Shown one piece after another: positions 7,351 through 15,609 of a DNA stretch of 64,000 nucleotides; within the stretch, counting starts at the first letter, position 1; every line of letters begins with the position of its first letter. This stretch comes from Deltaproteobacteria bacterium (lineage in GTDB: Bacteria; Desulfobacterota; Binatia; UTPRO1): assembly GCA_016200545.1 (NCBI GenBank), contig JACQEO010000033.1, positions 1 to 64,000 on the forward strand, in the 5' to 3' direction. Both the position numbers and the translations under genes were made by a program. The notes under the pieces were generated by a model. That model saw only the letters and a program-made list of their open reading frames with translations. It was not told the origin of the DNA and did no database searches.

Positions 7351-7536
7351 CTTGATGTAGCCGTGCCCCGTTCGTTGGTGGTCAAGGGAAGTCCGGTGCA
7401 AGACCGGCACGGCCCCCGCCACTGTAACCGGAACGAAAGCGGCAAAATGCCACTGCCCGAGAGACATAGGGTGGGAAGGCGCCGCGAGTAGGAGAACCGC
7501 GAAAGCGGACGAGCCGGGAGTCAGGAGACCTACCCC
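7351..7536 (+). promoter_or_regulatory. Cobalamin (B12) riboswitch
   Basis: The leader contains the conserved blocks of the AdoCbl riboswitch in order: AAGGGAAGTCCGGTGCAAG (from 7384), the B12 box with GCCACTGTAACC (7428-7439), GCCACTG again at 7449, GGGAAGG at 7472, and GAGCCGGGAGTCAGGAGACC (from 7511). It is on the plus strand ahead of the whole B12 operon, and it is the only riboswitch I see for 23 genes. Binding of adenosylcobalamin would reduce expression of the operon. Confidence 0.95.
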
Positions 7537-7908
7537 CAGCGAAGATCTTCAGCGGTCCCACGGGATGGTGGGACGGGAAGAGGATGCTAAAGGGGATCTC
7601 TCCGTCGTCGTAGTCCTCTGATACGGCTCGGATTTTCGCTCGGCGCATCGTCTCCTCGCCCCTCGATTCCACGGGAAGTTCCACCGCTGAAGAAGCGAGT
7701 GGGGGAAACGCGTGGGGCGTTCCATCGTCGTTGCGGCACGTACACATCCTGAGCAACGAGCTTTAGCTACCGAGGCAACAGGGGCCGGCGCGCGATCGCC
7801 GATCCTTCGTGGAGATTCGTCGGAGTCGCCGCGTGCTCGATGGGCTTCCCCTCGTCGTCTCTGCGTTTGGTCCTTCGTGGTCGAGCCGCGCCTCGGGGGA
7901 GTCGCGCG
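7537..7908 (+). promoter_or_regulatory. Riboswitch expression-platform region; no gene recognised
   Basis: This 372-nt stretch between the riboswitch and the first gene has no convincing coding sequence. A short hairpin GTCCCAC-N6-GTGGGAC (7555-7574) follows the aptamer directly and lacks a U-run, so a simple intrinsic terminator is not evident. A ten-codon frame (ATG at 7584) follows GAAGAGG and could be a leader peptide. The unusual leader length suggests further control signals. Confidence 0.4.
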
Positions 7909-8562
7909 GTGAAAGCTTTTCCTCCCAAGGAGCGTCACGGAGTCTACCGGGCGATCGCCAGCCGCCGGGGAGTCGGATCGCTCAGCGCGACGCCGGTACC
8001 CGAATCCGTTCTCGAGCGCCTGCTTCGCGCGGCGCAGCATGGTCCTCTTCCGGGCCACGTCGCTCGATGGAGGATCATCGTCGTTCGAGATCCGAAGACG
8101 AGGCAACGGCTATGTTCGGCGTTGAATCAACGCCGCCAGTCATCACCGAGCGTGTCGGACGAGGCTCCGACCGAATCCATTCGCGAGTCGCCCGTCCACC
8201 TTTGCATCGCCAGTGTCCCTCCGCAGGACGGCGTGATCGGTAAGGGCCAAGACCTCCTGCAAGACCTCTTCGGCGTTTGCAGTGTCGTCCAGAACCTCTT
8301 CCTCGCGACTCGTGCCGAGGGCCTCGGCGTCACGTGGGTAGCGATGCCCAGAGCGGAATCGCTCCGGCCCATCCTCGGAATACCGAGCAGCGTGATGCCG
8401 CTCGCCTATCTATGCCTCGGATACCCCGGGCCTACTGCGCAGACGCCCGGGCGCGAGATCGACCTCGATGTCCGCGAAGCCATCTACTTCGACAACTGGG
8501 GTGTCGGAGAGGCTGGCGAGGCACTCCTTCGCCGACTGCAGGATCGGAGGGCGCTCGAATGA
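7909..8562 (+). CDS. Divergent BluB-like nitroreductase-fold protein
   Basis: This 217-aa protein starts at a GTG 8 nt after GGGGGA. It has the BluB layout (RHGVYRAIASRR near the start, NLFLATRAEGLGVTWVAM in the middle, PLAYLCLGYP near the end) and aligns by eye with the BluB part of the fusion protein at 22185. Two signature regions are altered: RRRDIR becomes SRRGVG, losing the Asp important in BluB, and GSVGFMQPWNF becomes a GPLPGHVARW segment. It may no longer make 5,6-dimethylbenzimidazole and could be a flavin or corrinoid-binding relative. It is the first gene of the operon and overlaps the next by 4 bp. Confidence 0.7.
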   Translation: MKAFPPKERHGVYRAIASRRGVGSLSATPVPESVLERLLRAAQHGPLPGHVARWRIIVVRDPKTRQRLCSALNQRRQSSPSVSDEAPTESIRESPVHLCIASVPPQDGVIGKGQDLLQDLFGVCSVVQNLFLATRAEGLGVTWVAMPRAESLRPILGIPSSVMPLAYLCLGYPGPTAQTPGREIDLDVREAIYFDNWGVGEAGEALLRRLQDRRALE

Positions 8563-8987
8563 TGCAGCCCGAAGACTCGCCTGCGCGCGCGGAGCGGCCG
8601 CCGAATCCGCTCGAAATCCTTCTCAAGGCGCTTCTCGGCTCCGGCGAGGTCCACGTCGTCATCAAGAACGGGACCGCTACGGCCGAGCTTCGCGGTCGGG
8701 CGAGACTGCGGCGGAGCGTCGAGTGGCTGACGATCGAGTTTGACGACGGCCCGAGTCACGCACACCTCCGCCGCGGCGGCCTGGCGAAGGCCGAGTTTCT
8801 GACCGGTTCGGCGAAGAACCGCGGTGTGCGCTTCCTGGATGCTGGCCTCGATCCCGCGATCACTTGCTACGTGCCGGCGACATGTAGGGCCCGCGAGCCC
8901 TTCTCCGCAGAGCGCCTCGCCAAGTTCGATAAGCTCGAGGTCGCGAACCGTAACGCCTCCTGGAGACAGGAGCCGCCGGTCTCATGA
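8559..8987 (+). CDS. Unassigned 142-aa protein, possibly ChuX/HutX-like heme-utilisation fold
   Basis: The protein begins with a short basic-acidic leader, then LEILLKALLGSGEVHVVIKNG, VEWLTIEFDDGPSHAHLRRGG and GVRFLDAGLDPAITCYVP. The central pattern (short strands with DGPxHxHL and VRFLDAxL) reminds me of ChuX/HutX heme-utilisation proteins, but the match is weak. It overlaps both neighbours by 4 bp, between the BluB-like gene and cbiX, so it is part of the B12 transcript. A tetrapyrrole-handling role is a guess. Confidence 0.5.
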   Translation: MMQPEDSPARAERPPNPLEILLKALLGSGEVHVVIKNGTATAELRGRARLRRSVEWLTIEFDDGPSHAHLRRGGLAKAEFLTGSAKNRGVRFLDAGLDPAITCYVPATCRAREPFSAERLAKFDKLEVANRNASWRQEPPVS

Positions 8988-10174
8988 GGGAAGCGGCGAA
9001 CGTCCTCGTTGGCCACGGCAGTCGTGTTGCCGCAGCCAATCAAGCCTTCCTCGACTTCGTGCACGTCTTCCGTGAGGCGAGCGGCCTCGACGTCGAGCCG
9101 GCGTTCGTCGAGCTCGCGGAGCCGACGCTCGCCCAAGCGCTGCAACGAGCCGCGGAATCGGGCGCGCGTGACGTCGCCGTGCTGCCCTTCATTCTCTTCG
9201 CCGCCGGTCATGTGAAGTCGGACATTCCGCTTCACATCGAGGCCGCGCGTCTACGGCACCCCGGTATCCGCTTCGTGCTCGGGACGCCGATCGGTCTCCA
9301 TCCGAGGATCCTCGAGATCCTCGACAGCCGGGTGGGTGAAGCCATGCGCGGCGCCCCCGAGCGAGCCAAGGGCGATACGGCTCTTCTCTTGGTCGGACGC
9401 GGCTCGAGCGATCCCGATGCCAACTCGGATCTCGCCAAGCTCGGCAGACTCTACTGGGAAGGGCGAGGATTCGCGGCGTTCGACAACGCCTTCTGCGGCG
9501 TCACCGAGCCTCGTATCCCCAGCGGTCTTCGGCGGCTCGCTCGGCTACGCCCGAGAAGGATCGTCGTTCTTCCCTATCTCTTCTTCGCGGGAGTGCTCGA
9601 AGAGCGACTGCGAGCCGACGTCGCCGATTTCCGCCGGAGTTACCAGTGGATCGAGGTGCTGATCGCTCCGCCGCTCGGCATCGAGCCGCGCCTCGTCGAG
9701 GTGCTCCTCGATCGTCGCCGAGAAGCCCTGACCGGCACGGCGGCGATGACCTGTGACCTCTGCAAGTACAAGGTGCGTCTCGTCGGCTTCGAGGACGATC
9801 TCGGCGGGGAGAGGTCTCTAGTCCGCTCCATCCGCCACGCGAGCCTGACCGCGAGCCCGTCGCAGAGCCACGCTCACGCGCCGATTCGAAAGCACGTACT
9901 GGTCTGCGTCAACACGGAGTGTGTCGCTCAAGGAAGCCCGAGACTCGTCGCGGAGCTTCGCCAGAAGCTCAAGGATCGCGAGCTCGACCTCGTCATCCAG
10001 ACGACCAAGACAAGCTGCCTCAGGCGCTGTGGCGACGGGCCGCTCCTCGTCGTCTATCCGGACGGCGTCTGGTACCGCCGCGTCGCCTCAGGGGATCTCG
10101 AAGAGATCATCGACGAGCACCTCTGCGCCAACCGCCCGGTCGGGCGGCTGGTCGATCAAATCCTTAGTCCATGA
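8984..10174 (+). CDS. cbiX: Sirohydrochlorin cobaltochelatase CbiX with C-terminal [2Fe-2S] thioredoxin-like ferredoxin domain
   Basis: The 396-aa protein has two chelatase half-domains (about 1-120 and 130-245) and a C-terminal ferredoxin domain (about 300-385). The first half keeps both metal-site histidines, in VGHGSR (His11) and FAAGH (His76). In the second half these become VGRGS and FFAGV, so only the first half should be catalytic. A CDLC pair (257, 260) and a His-rich linker precede the ferredoxin part, whose cysteines are C308, C313, C345 and C349. It inserts cobalt into sirohydrochlorin, the entry to the early-cobalt-insertion pathway. Its last domain is a paralogue of the stand-alone CbiW-like protein encoded at 14126. 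Confidence 0.93.
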   Translation: MREAANVLVGHGSRVAAANQAFLDFVHVFREASGLDVEPAFVELAEPTLAQALQRAAESGARDVAVLPFILFAAGHVKSDIPLHIEAARLRHPGIRFVLGTPIGLHPRILEILDSRVGEAMRGAPERAKGDTALLLVGRGSSDPDANSDLAKLGRLYWEGRGFAAFDNAFCGVTEPRIPSGLRRLARLRPRRIVVLPYLFFAGVLEERLRADVADFRRSYQWIEVLIAPPLGIEPRLVEVLLDRRREALTGTAAMTCDLCKYKVRLVGFEDDLGGERSLVRSIRHASLTASPSQSHAHAPIRKHVLVCVNTECVAQGSPRLVAELRQKLKDRELDLVIQTTKTSCLRRCGDGPLLVVYPDGVWYRRVASGDLEEIIDEHLCANRPVGRLVDQILSP

Positions 10175-10192
10175 AGCGAGGGAGAAACAACG

Positions 10193-10579
10193 ATGGCCTG
10201 TGACGAGATCGGCGCGTTGCGTCTCGCGCTCATGAACGTCCTCGGCGGCAGTCGGGAGGCGGAGCGGCAGCACGAGGAGGCCGAGCTCGGCGATGCGCTT
10301 CGCCATGAGGGTCCGATCAAGAGCCTCGCTTCGGCGCGAACGCTGGAGGAAGCCAAGCAACAGCTCGAAGGAGCGATCGTCGAGCTCGAGCAGCGCCAGG
10401 CCGAGATGCTGCCCGACGACCCGAAGGTCCATTACACGAAGACGCTCCTCGTAGCGGTGAAGGGTGCGGAGGGCACCTACCGCCGCCTGCAAGCGGATCT
10501 CGAACAGTTCCATCGCGGTCTCGAGGAGATCCACGATCTGATCCACGAGATCTATCCAGTCTCCGAACAGGACAACTGA
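10193..10579 (+). CDS. DUF3209 family protein
   Basis: This is a 128-aa soluble helical protein. It begins MACDEIGALRLALMNVLG and has AERQHEEAELGDAL and LEEIHDLIHEIYPV, which matches DUF3209. That family is typically encoded next to cbiX in B12 operons, and its role is not established. The ATG follows GAGGGAGAAA. The gene lies 18 nt after cbiX and 31 nt before the porin gene. Confidence 0.85.
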   Translation: MACDEIGALRLALMNVLGGSREAERQHEEAELGDALRHEGPIKSLASARTLEEAKQQLEGAIVELEQRQAEMLPDDPKVHYTKTLLVAVKGAEGTYRRLQADLEQFHRGLEEIHDLIHEIYPVSEQDN

Positions 10580-10610
10580 TGAGTCCGAAGAATCACGAAG
10601 GAGGACGCAG

Positions 10611-12071
10611 ATGGAGAGCGCGGAGGGCTGGGCCGGGCGGGGTAGGTTGCTCTTCGCTCTCGTGGCGTTCGTATTTTTCGCGGCTTCGAGTCCGGCGGCC
10701 GGAGACGACAAGAGCGAAATCAGAGAACTCCGGGAGATGGTGAAAAAGCTTCAGCGCGAGGTCGAGGAGCTTCGCGAAGCGCTCGCCAAGCCGGGAGACG
10801 AGGAGAGCCAGCTGAAGGACCAAGTGAAGGCACTTCGAGAAGAGGTCGAACGTCTAAGCGCAAGGGCCGTCCCCGTGGAGCCGGTCGAGGAGATCAAGAA
10901 GTTGACTGAGTGGGTCTGCGAGCGCGGGCACGTATTTTCATCGGCTCCCGAAGGCGAGCGCTGCCCCTACGACCAGACCCCGGTTGTCGCTCGCGAGCAG
11001 CTTCGCAAGGTGAGGCTTGCGCGGCGGGAGAGTCTCTCGGAGCAACTCGAAGCGAGGCTCGAGGAGGAGTCGCGCCGCCGCGTCGCGATCGGCCTCAGCG
11101 CGACCGGCATCGTGCAGCAGACCGCCGGCGCCGGACCGGATCGCTTGCGTGGCGAGGGGTCTCTCGACGTTCTGTTGATCTCCCGTCCGGCATCGGAAAC
11201 GGTCTTCTTCGCGGACCTCGAGGCGATCGGCGGAAATGGTCCGGACGGATTCACCGGGTCCGCTTCGGGACTGAACGCCGATGCGGGATCGCTCCAGGAC
11301 ACGGACCTGGCCGACCGCGTCACCGTGCGCGAGGCGTGGCTCCAGACGCACGCATTCGGCGGCCGGCTCTCCGCCTTGGCCGGGAAGATCGACTTGACGA
11401 ACTACTTCGACCGCAACGCGGTCGCGAACGACGAGACGACGCAGTTCCTTTCGGCGATGTTCGTCAACAACCCGTTACTCGGGAAGCCGGTCGAGGGAAG
11501 CGGTCACCAGGCCAATGCGCCTGGGTTCGATCTCGGCTGGGATACGTTTCGCGGCGTTCGCTTCGGCATCGGCGTGCAGGCGCCTCGCGACTCAGGCGCG
11601 GCGGTGGAGAGGACTCCCTTCGTGATCGGCGAGATCGACTACTCGACACCACTTCTCGACCAGCAGGGAAACTACCGCATCTGGGGCCGGCGCAATGCCG
11701 GCGACGATCGCTCGGGCGCGCTCGGCACGAGCATCGATCAGCCGCTCGGTGCCTGGGTCCGGGGGTTCGCCCGCTACGGTTTCCAGACCGGAGGCAGCCA
11801 ACGCGATCGACACGCGTGGAGTATCGGAGTCGGGATTCGCTCGCCGTTCGTGACTCGTCCGCGGGACGAGACCGGCATCGCGTACGGTTGGGAGCACGCA
11901 CCCAACGGACGTGTCGAGGACATCGGAGAGGTCTACCACCGCTTCTTTTTGACGGATCACCTTTCCGTGAGCCCGATCGGCCAATACGCATTCGATCTCG
12001 CCGGAAACGAGGAAGTGCCGCCACGGCACGGGGTCTTCCTCGGAGGACTTCGGGTGCAGGTCGGCTTCTGA
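10611..12071 (+). CDS. Outer-membrane porin (OprB-like) with coiled coil and Cys-rich N-terminal region
   Basis: The 486-aa protein has a signal peptide (about 12-31), then a coiled coil (REMVKKLQREVEELREAL, followed by a second heptad stretch), a small Cys/His element (CERGH...CPYDQ), and a beta-barrel region ending GGLRVQVGF with the C-terminal Phe of outer-membrane proteins. The barrel part, with features such as DLTNYFDRNAVANDET and FGFQTG-like strands, resembles carbohydrate-selective OprB-type porins. It sits inside the B12 operon under the riboswitch, so uptake of cobalt, a corrinoid or a metal complex is a reasonable hypothesis. RBS GAGGACGC precedes the ATG. Confidence 0.85.
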   Translation: MESAEGWAGRGRLLFALVAFVFFAASSPAAGDDKSEIRELREMVKKLQREVEELREALAKPGDEESQLKDQVKALREEVERLSARAVPVEPVEEIKKLTEWVCERGHVFSSAPEGERCPYDQTPVVAREQLRKVRLARRESLSEQLEARLEEESRRRVAIGLSATGIVQQTAGAGPDRLRGEGSLDVLLISRPASETVFFADLEAIGGNGPDGFTGSASGLNADAGSLQDTDLADRVTVREAWLQTHAFGGRLSALAGKIDLTNYFDRNAVANDETTQFLSAMFVNNPLLGKPVEGSGHQANAPGFDLGWDTFRGVRFGIGVQAPRDSGAAVERTPFVIGEIDYSTPLLDQQGNYRIWGRRNAGDDRSGALGTSIDQPLGAWVRGFARYGFQTGGSQRDRHAWSIGVGIRSPFVTRPRDETGIAYGWEHAPNGRVEDIGEVYHRFFLTDHLSVSPIGQYAFDLAGNEEVPPRHGVFLGGLRVQVGF

Positions 12072-12114
12072 GAGAAGGCTGCACTCTACGAAACCGCATA
12101 GAGGAGAACGTGTG

Positions 12115-13314
12115 ATGAAGAAGACAAGCATCGTGATTGGACGAAGAGCATGGATCGCAGGCGGAATCACACTCGCTGCCGTTCTCACCTCGGCGCCCTG
12201 CTCCGCGGAGGAGATCGATCCGCGGAACACGGTTTTCGTGACCAATCGGGACTCGAGCGACATCGCGATGATCGACACACGGACCGACAAGGTGACGGGC
12301 CGGATTCCGCTCGGCGAGTACGTGAACGCCCACATGGCCATGGTCACACCCGACGGAAAGCGGCTCCTCGTCGCGGGCACCGAACGTAATCAGGCGCTGA
12401 TCGTCGATCTCGCCTCTCGAAAGGTCTCGCACCGGATTCCTGTAGGCACGGAGCCCGAGCACTTCGACATTTCCGAGGACGGAAACCTCGCCTTCATGGG
12501 GAATATCGAGGACGGCACCGTTTCGGTTCTCGACCTCGTGAAGGGCACCGAGGTCAAGCGAATCGACGGTTTCGCCGAGCCGCACGGCTTCGCGTTCATT
12601 CCCGGGCAGTCCAAGGTTTACGTCTCGAGCATCGGCGCCCACGAGGTTGCGACAATCCTTCCGGAGACGCTTCAGGTCGCGCGCCGGCTCTCCGTCGGAT
12701 CGAGCCACGTGCTCGCGAGCCTGGACCCCGACCATTACCTCTCGGAGATCAAGGGTATCGTGAACCCGACTCCTACGCTCGACGGCAAATTCGTCTACGC
12801 CGCGGACGGCGACTCCGGAGAGATGGCGGTGATCGACACCTCTACGGACGAGATCGTCAAGACGATCCGCGTCGGCGCAGAGCCGTGGCGCGCGTATCCG
12901 TCGCCCGATGGAACCAAGATGCTGGTGCCGAACAACGGCGACGAAACGGTCAGCGTGATCGACATCGGCAAGAAGTCGGTCGTCGCCACGCTGGAGGCCG
13001 GACCGAAGATGACGGGCATCAACTTCGACGGAAAAGGAACGAAAGCTTACGCGTTCAGCACCGGCGAATACGCGACGGTGCTGATTTATGACCTCCGTAC
13101 GCTTCGGGAGACGGGCCGGAAGCGCCTCGGCGCGAACATCAGCCTCGAGACGGCGTCTACGACACCAGACGGCAAGAAGATCTATCTCGCGGCGTCGACC
13201 AACAACTCGGTTTACGTGATCCACACCGATACCGACGAGATCACGCGAATCCCGAACGTCGGCGAGTCACCGTGGGCGACCACGATGCTTGCGTCGTACC
13301 AGTACTGCCACTGA
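12115..13314 (+). CDS. Periplasmic YVTN-family beta-propeller protein
   Basis: The 399-aa protein has a signal peptide (residues 1-31, with a Cys near the cleavage site) and about seven repeats of the YVTN type: VFVTNRDSSDIAMIDTRTDKV, then VYVSSIGAHEVATILPETLQV, VYAADGDSGEMAVIDTSTDEI, and IYLAASTNNSVYVIHTDTDEI (each cited in part). Such propellers bind metals or proteins in the periplasm. I chose the ATG at 12115, 6 nt after GAGGAG; a GTG lies just before it. It is located between the porin and an S41 protease in the B12 operon, so the three probably act together. The ligand is unknown. Confidence 0.85.
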   Translation: MKKTSIVIGRRAWIAGGITLAAVLTSAPCSAEEIDPRNTVFVTNRDSSDIAMIDTRTDKVTGRIPLGEYVNAHMAMVTPDGKRLLVAGTERNQALIVDLASRKVSHRIPVGTEPEHFDISEDGNLAFMGNIEDGTVSVLDLVKGTEVKRIDGFAEPHGFAFIPGQSKVYVSSIGAHEVATILPETLQVARRLSVGSSHVLASLDPDHYLSEIKGIVNPTPTLDGKFVYAADGDSGEMAVIDTSTDEIVKTIRVGAEPWRAYPSPDGTKMLVPNNGDETVSVIDIGKKSVVATLEAGPKMTGINFDGKGTKAYAFSTGEYATVLIYDLRTLRETGRKRLGANISLETASTTPDGKKIYLAASTNNSVYVIHTDTDEITRIPNVGESPWATTMLASYQYCH

Positions 13315-13322
13315 GCACCGGT

Positions 13323-14129
13323 ATGGCATCTCGCCGCCGATTCTACCGGAAGGGCTTGACCGTTCTCCTGGTGTCGATCCTCTTCCCGGCATCGGCCCAG
13401 CTCGCTCGCGCCGATGCCGAGAATGTCCGGGCGAAGCGCGTCCAGGAGATCGTGAAGGCGCATTTCTTCCGGCCCGATCGAGCGGCGTGCGCCGGCACGT
13501 GTTCACTCGAGGAGACCATTGCGGCGTTGGATCCCCATAGCCGGCTCATCACGAGCGGCGCGCCGAGTCTCGACTTCATTCGAGGACTATCGAGTGACAC
13601 CGCTCCTCCGGAGATGGCCCTCGGTCCGGAGGGGCAGGCGACGCTCAGGATTCCGTCATTCGGCCGGCGGACCGGGCGGGAGACTCTCGCCGCGTTGAAA
13701 ACATTGCCTCCCGAGCTCACGAAGGTCTCCGTCGATCTTCGCGGAAATCGCGGGGGGATTCTCGAGAGCGCGCTCCAGATCGCCGGGGCATTCACCCCAG
13801 CGGGTGCGCCTCTCGTCGAGATCGTCGAACGCTCGGGTGTGCGACGGTTCCGAAGCGACGATACGCCGAAGCTACCCCCGTTGCCTCTCGAGGTGCTGGT
13901 CGATGGCAGAACGGCGAGCTCGGCTGAGGTTCTCGCGTGGTTGCTCCGCTGGTACGCCGGCGCAAAGGTCGTCGGCAGCCGCACGGCGGGAAAAGGCACT
14001 GTCCAGGAAGTTTACCGAGTCGATCCCCATACCCGGCTCCTGTTGACGGTCGGGGTCTACCGGCTCCCGGACGGTAGGACTCTCGATGGAATCGGCGTCT
14101 CACCCGACCGAAGCGAGGTCTCACAATGA
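13323..14129 (+). CDS. S41-family C-terminal processing peptidase (short form)
   Basis: The 268-aa protein has a signal peptide or N-terminal anchor (residues 10-30) and a peptidase core: VSVDLRGNRGG near 135-145, VDGRTASSAEVLAW with Ser199, and TAGKGTVQEV with Lys224. The 25-residue spacing from Ser to Lys equals that of the Ser-Lys dyad in CtpA/Tsp proteases, so it should be active. The PDZ domain is reduced or missing. It follows the YVTN gene by 8 nt and overlaps the CbiW-like gene by 4 bp. A role in processing the neighbouring exported proteins is inference. Confidence 0.85.
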   Translation: MASRRRFYRKGLTVLLVSILFPASAQLARADAENVRAKRVQEIVKAHFFRPDRAACAGTCSLEETIAALDPHSRLITSGAPSLDFIRGLSSDTAPPEMALGPEGQATLRIPSFGRRTGRETLAALKTLPPELTKVSVDLRGNRGGILESALQIAGAFTPAGAPLVEIVERSGVRRFRSDDTPKLPPLPLEVLVDGRTASSAEVLAWLLRWYAGAKVVGSRTAGKGTVQEVYRVDPHTRLLLTVGVYRLPDGRTLDGIGVSPDRSEVSQ

Positions 14130-14479
14130 AGGAAGCGAAGCTTCAGCCCTATCGGCGACACGTCTTCGTTTGCACGGGCCCGCGCTGCGCACCGGAAGAG
14201 TCCGAGCCGCTTTTCGACGCGCTCGTCGAAAAGCTCAAGCAGCACGGGCTCACCTCTGGCGCGCTTCGCGTCAAGCGCTCGCGCTGCAACTGCTTCGCCG
14301 TCTGCAAGGAGGGCCCGATCGTCGTCGTCTATCCGGAGGGCACTTGGTACAGCGAAGTGACTCCGCAGGCGCTCGATCGAATCATTGTCGAGCATCTCAT
14401 CGGCGGCAATCCCGTGCAGGAAAACGTGTTTCACCAAGCCGGGAGCGCTCCGGGCCAGGTCGGAACGGCGGACCGGTAA
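14126..14479 (+). CDS. cbiW: Thioredoxin-like [2Fe-2S] ferredoxin, CbiW-like
   Basis: The 117-aa protein has Cys16 and Cys21 (FVCTGPRC) and a downstream CNCFAVC group (Cys54, 56, 60), then GPIVVVYPEGTWY. This is the thioredoxin-like [2Fe-2S] ferredoxin pattern. In other B12 operons such a protein, CbiW, accompanies CbiX. The same features recur in the C-terminal domain of the CbiX encoded at 8984, so the operon has two copies. It probably transfers electrons during ring contraction or corrinoid reduction. Its ATG overlaps the S41 stop. Confidence 0.85.
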   Translation: MKEAKLQPYRRHVFVCTGPRCAPEESEPLFDALVEKLKQHGLTSGALRVKRSRCNCFAVCKEGPIVVVYPEGTWYSEVTPQALDRIIVEHLIGGNPVQENVFHQAGSAPGQVGTADR

Positions 14480-14499
14480 GCGAGCGTGAATTCTCCACC

Positions 14500-15609
14500 A
14501 TGGCCGCCGACGTCAAGCCTCGAAACAAAAGGGGACTTCGCACGGGGTTCACGACCGGAGCTTGCGCCGCGGCCGCGGCCAAAGCGGCAACCCGAACCCT
14601 GGTAACGGAAATGGAGGTTCACGAGATCGAGACGACGCTCCCGAACCGAACGCGCGTCACGTTCGCCGTGCACCGCTGCGAGCGGCGCGGCCGGCATGCG
14701 CTGGCCAGCGTGATCAAGGATGCCGGTGACGACCCGGACTGCACTCACGGAGCGGAGCTGGTCGCCGAAGTCGAGCTGAAGACTGACCCGGGCGTGGAGA
14801 TTCACGGCGGCGCGGGCGTGGCGACGGTCACCAAGCCGGGCCTCGGCCTCAGTGTCGGCGAGCCGGCGGTCAATCCGGTGCCCCGGCGGAACATCACCGA
14901 GATGGTCGAAGAGGAGCTCGATGGAAGCGAGTATCGTGGCGCAGTCGTCACGATCAGCGTCCCCGGTGGCGAGGAAATGGCGAAGCAGACGATCAACGCC
15001 CGCCTTGGTCTCGTCGGCGGCATCTCGATCCTCGGTACCAGCGGAATCGTCAAGCCGTATTCGACCGCGGCCTTCAAGGCGAGCGTCGTGCAGGCGATCG
15101 ACGTCGCCCGCGAGCGCGGCCATGAGGAGGTCGTCCTCACTACGGGCGGCAAGTCCGAGGCCTATGCAATGCGGATCCGTCCGGACGTTGCGGAGGAAGC
15201 CTTCATCCAAATGGGCGACTTCGTCGGCGTCGCGCTCAAGCACTGCGTCCGGCGCGGCGTTCCGCGGGCGACGATCGTCGGAATGATCGGCAAGCTCTCG
15301 AAGATGGCGGACGCCAAGATGCAAACCCATGCCGCTGGCTCCGAGGTGAACATGGCGCTGCTTGCGGACCTCGCCGCAGAGCTCGGAGCCGGCGAGGATC
15401 TCCGCGCCGAGATCCGGCGGGCGAACACCGCCCGTCACGTCCTCGAACTCTGCGCCACGTCCGGGCTCGTCGGCATCACCTCGCTGGTGTGCCGAAAAGT
15501 CGTCGAGCACGCTACGCGCCACGCCCGCGGCGATCTCGCGGTGCGTGCCTGCCTGGTCGATTTCAACGGGACACTGCTCGGCCAGTACCCGGCGGAGGCG
15601 CCGCGATGA
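14500..15609 (+). CDS. cbiD: Cobalt-precorrin-5B C1-methyltransferase CbiD
   Basis: The 369-aa protein begins RGLRTGFTTGACAAAAAKAA, the CbiD signature, and continues with GIVKPYSTAAFKASV and VLTTGGKSEAYA. CbiD methylates C1 after ring contraction in the oxygen-independent pathway, so its presence together with CbiG and CbiX shows the anaerobic route. The ATG at 14500 lies 20 nt after the CbiW stop; no strong ribosome binding site is seen, only GAGCG. It overlaps cbiC by 4 bp. Confidence 0.95.
   Translation: MAADVKPRNKRGLRTGFTTGACAAAAAKAATRTLVTEMEVHEIETTLPNRTRVTFAVHRCERRGRHALASVIKDAGDDPDCTHGAELVAEVELKTDPGVEIHGGAGVATVTKPGLGLSVGEPAVNPVPRRNITEMVEEELDGSEYRGAVVTISVPGGEEMAKQTINARLGLVGGISILGTSGIVKPYSTAAFKASVVQAIDVARERGHEEVVLTTGGKSEAYAMRIRPDVAEEAFIQMGDFVGVALKHCVRRGVPRATIVGMIGKLSKMADAKMQTHAAGSEVNMALLADLAAELGAGEDLRAEIRRANTARHVLELCATSGLVGITSLVCRKVVEHATRHARGDLAVRACLVDFNGTLLGQYPAEAPR

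Noticed and set aside
7382..7756. Minus-strand frame across the riboswitch
   Set aside because: It runs through the conserved riboswitch core and has no family features.
11464..13224. A 586-residue minus-strand frame across the porin and YVTN genes
   Set aside because: Shadow frame; the plus-strand proteins have signal peptides and repeats that explain the sequence.
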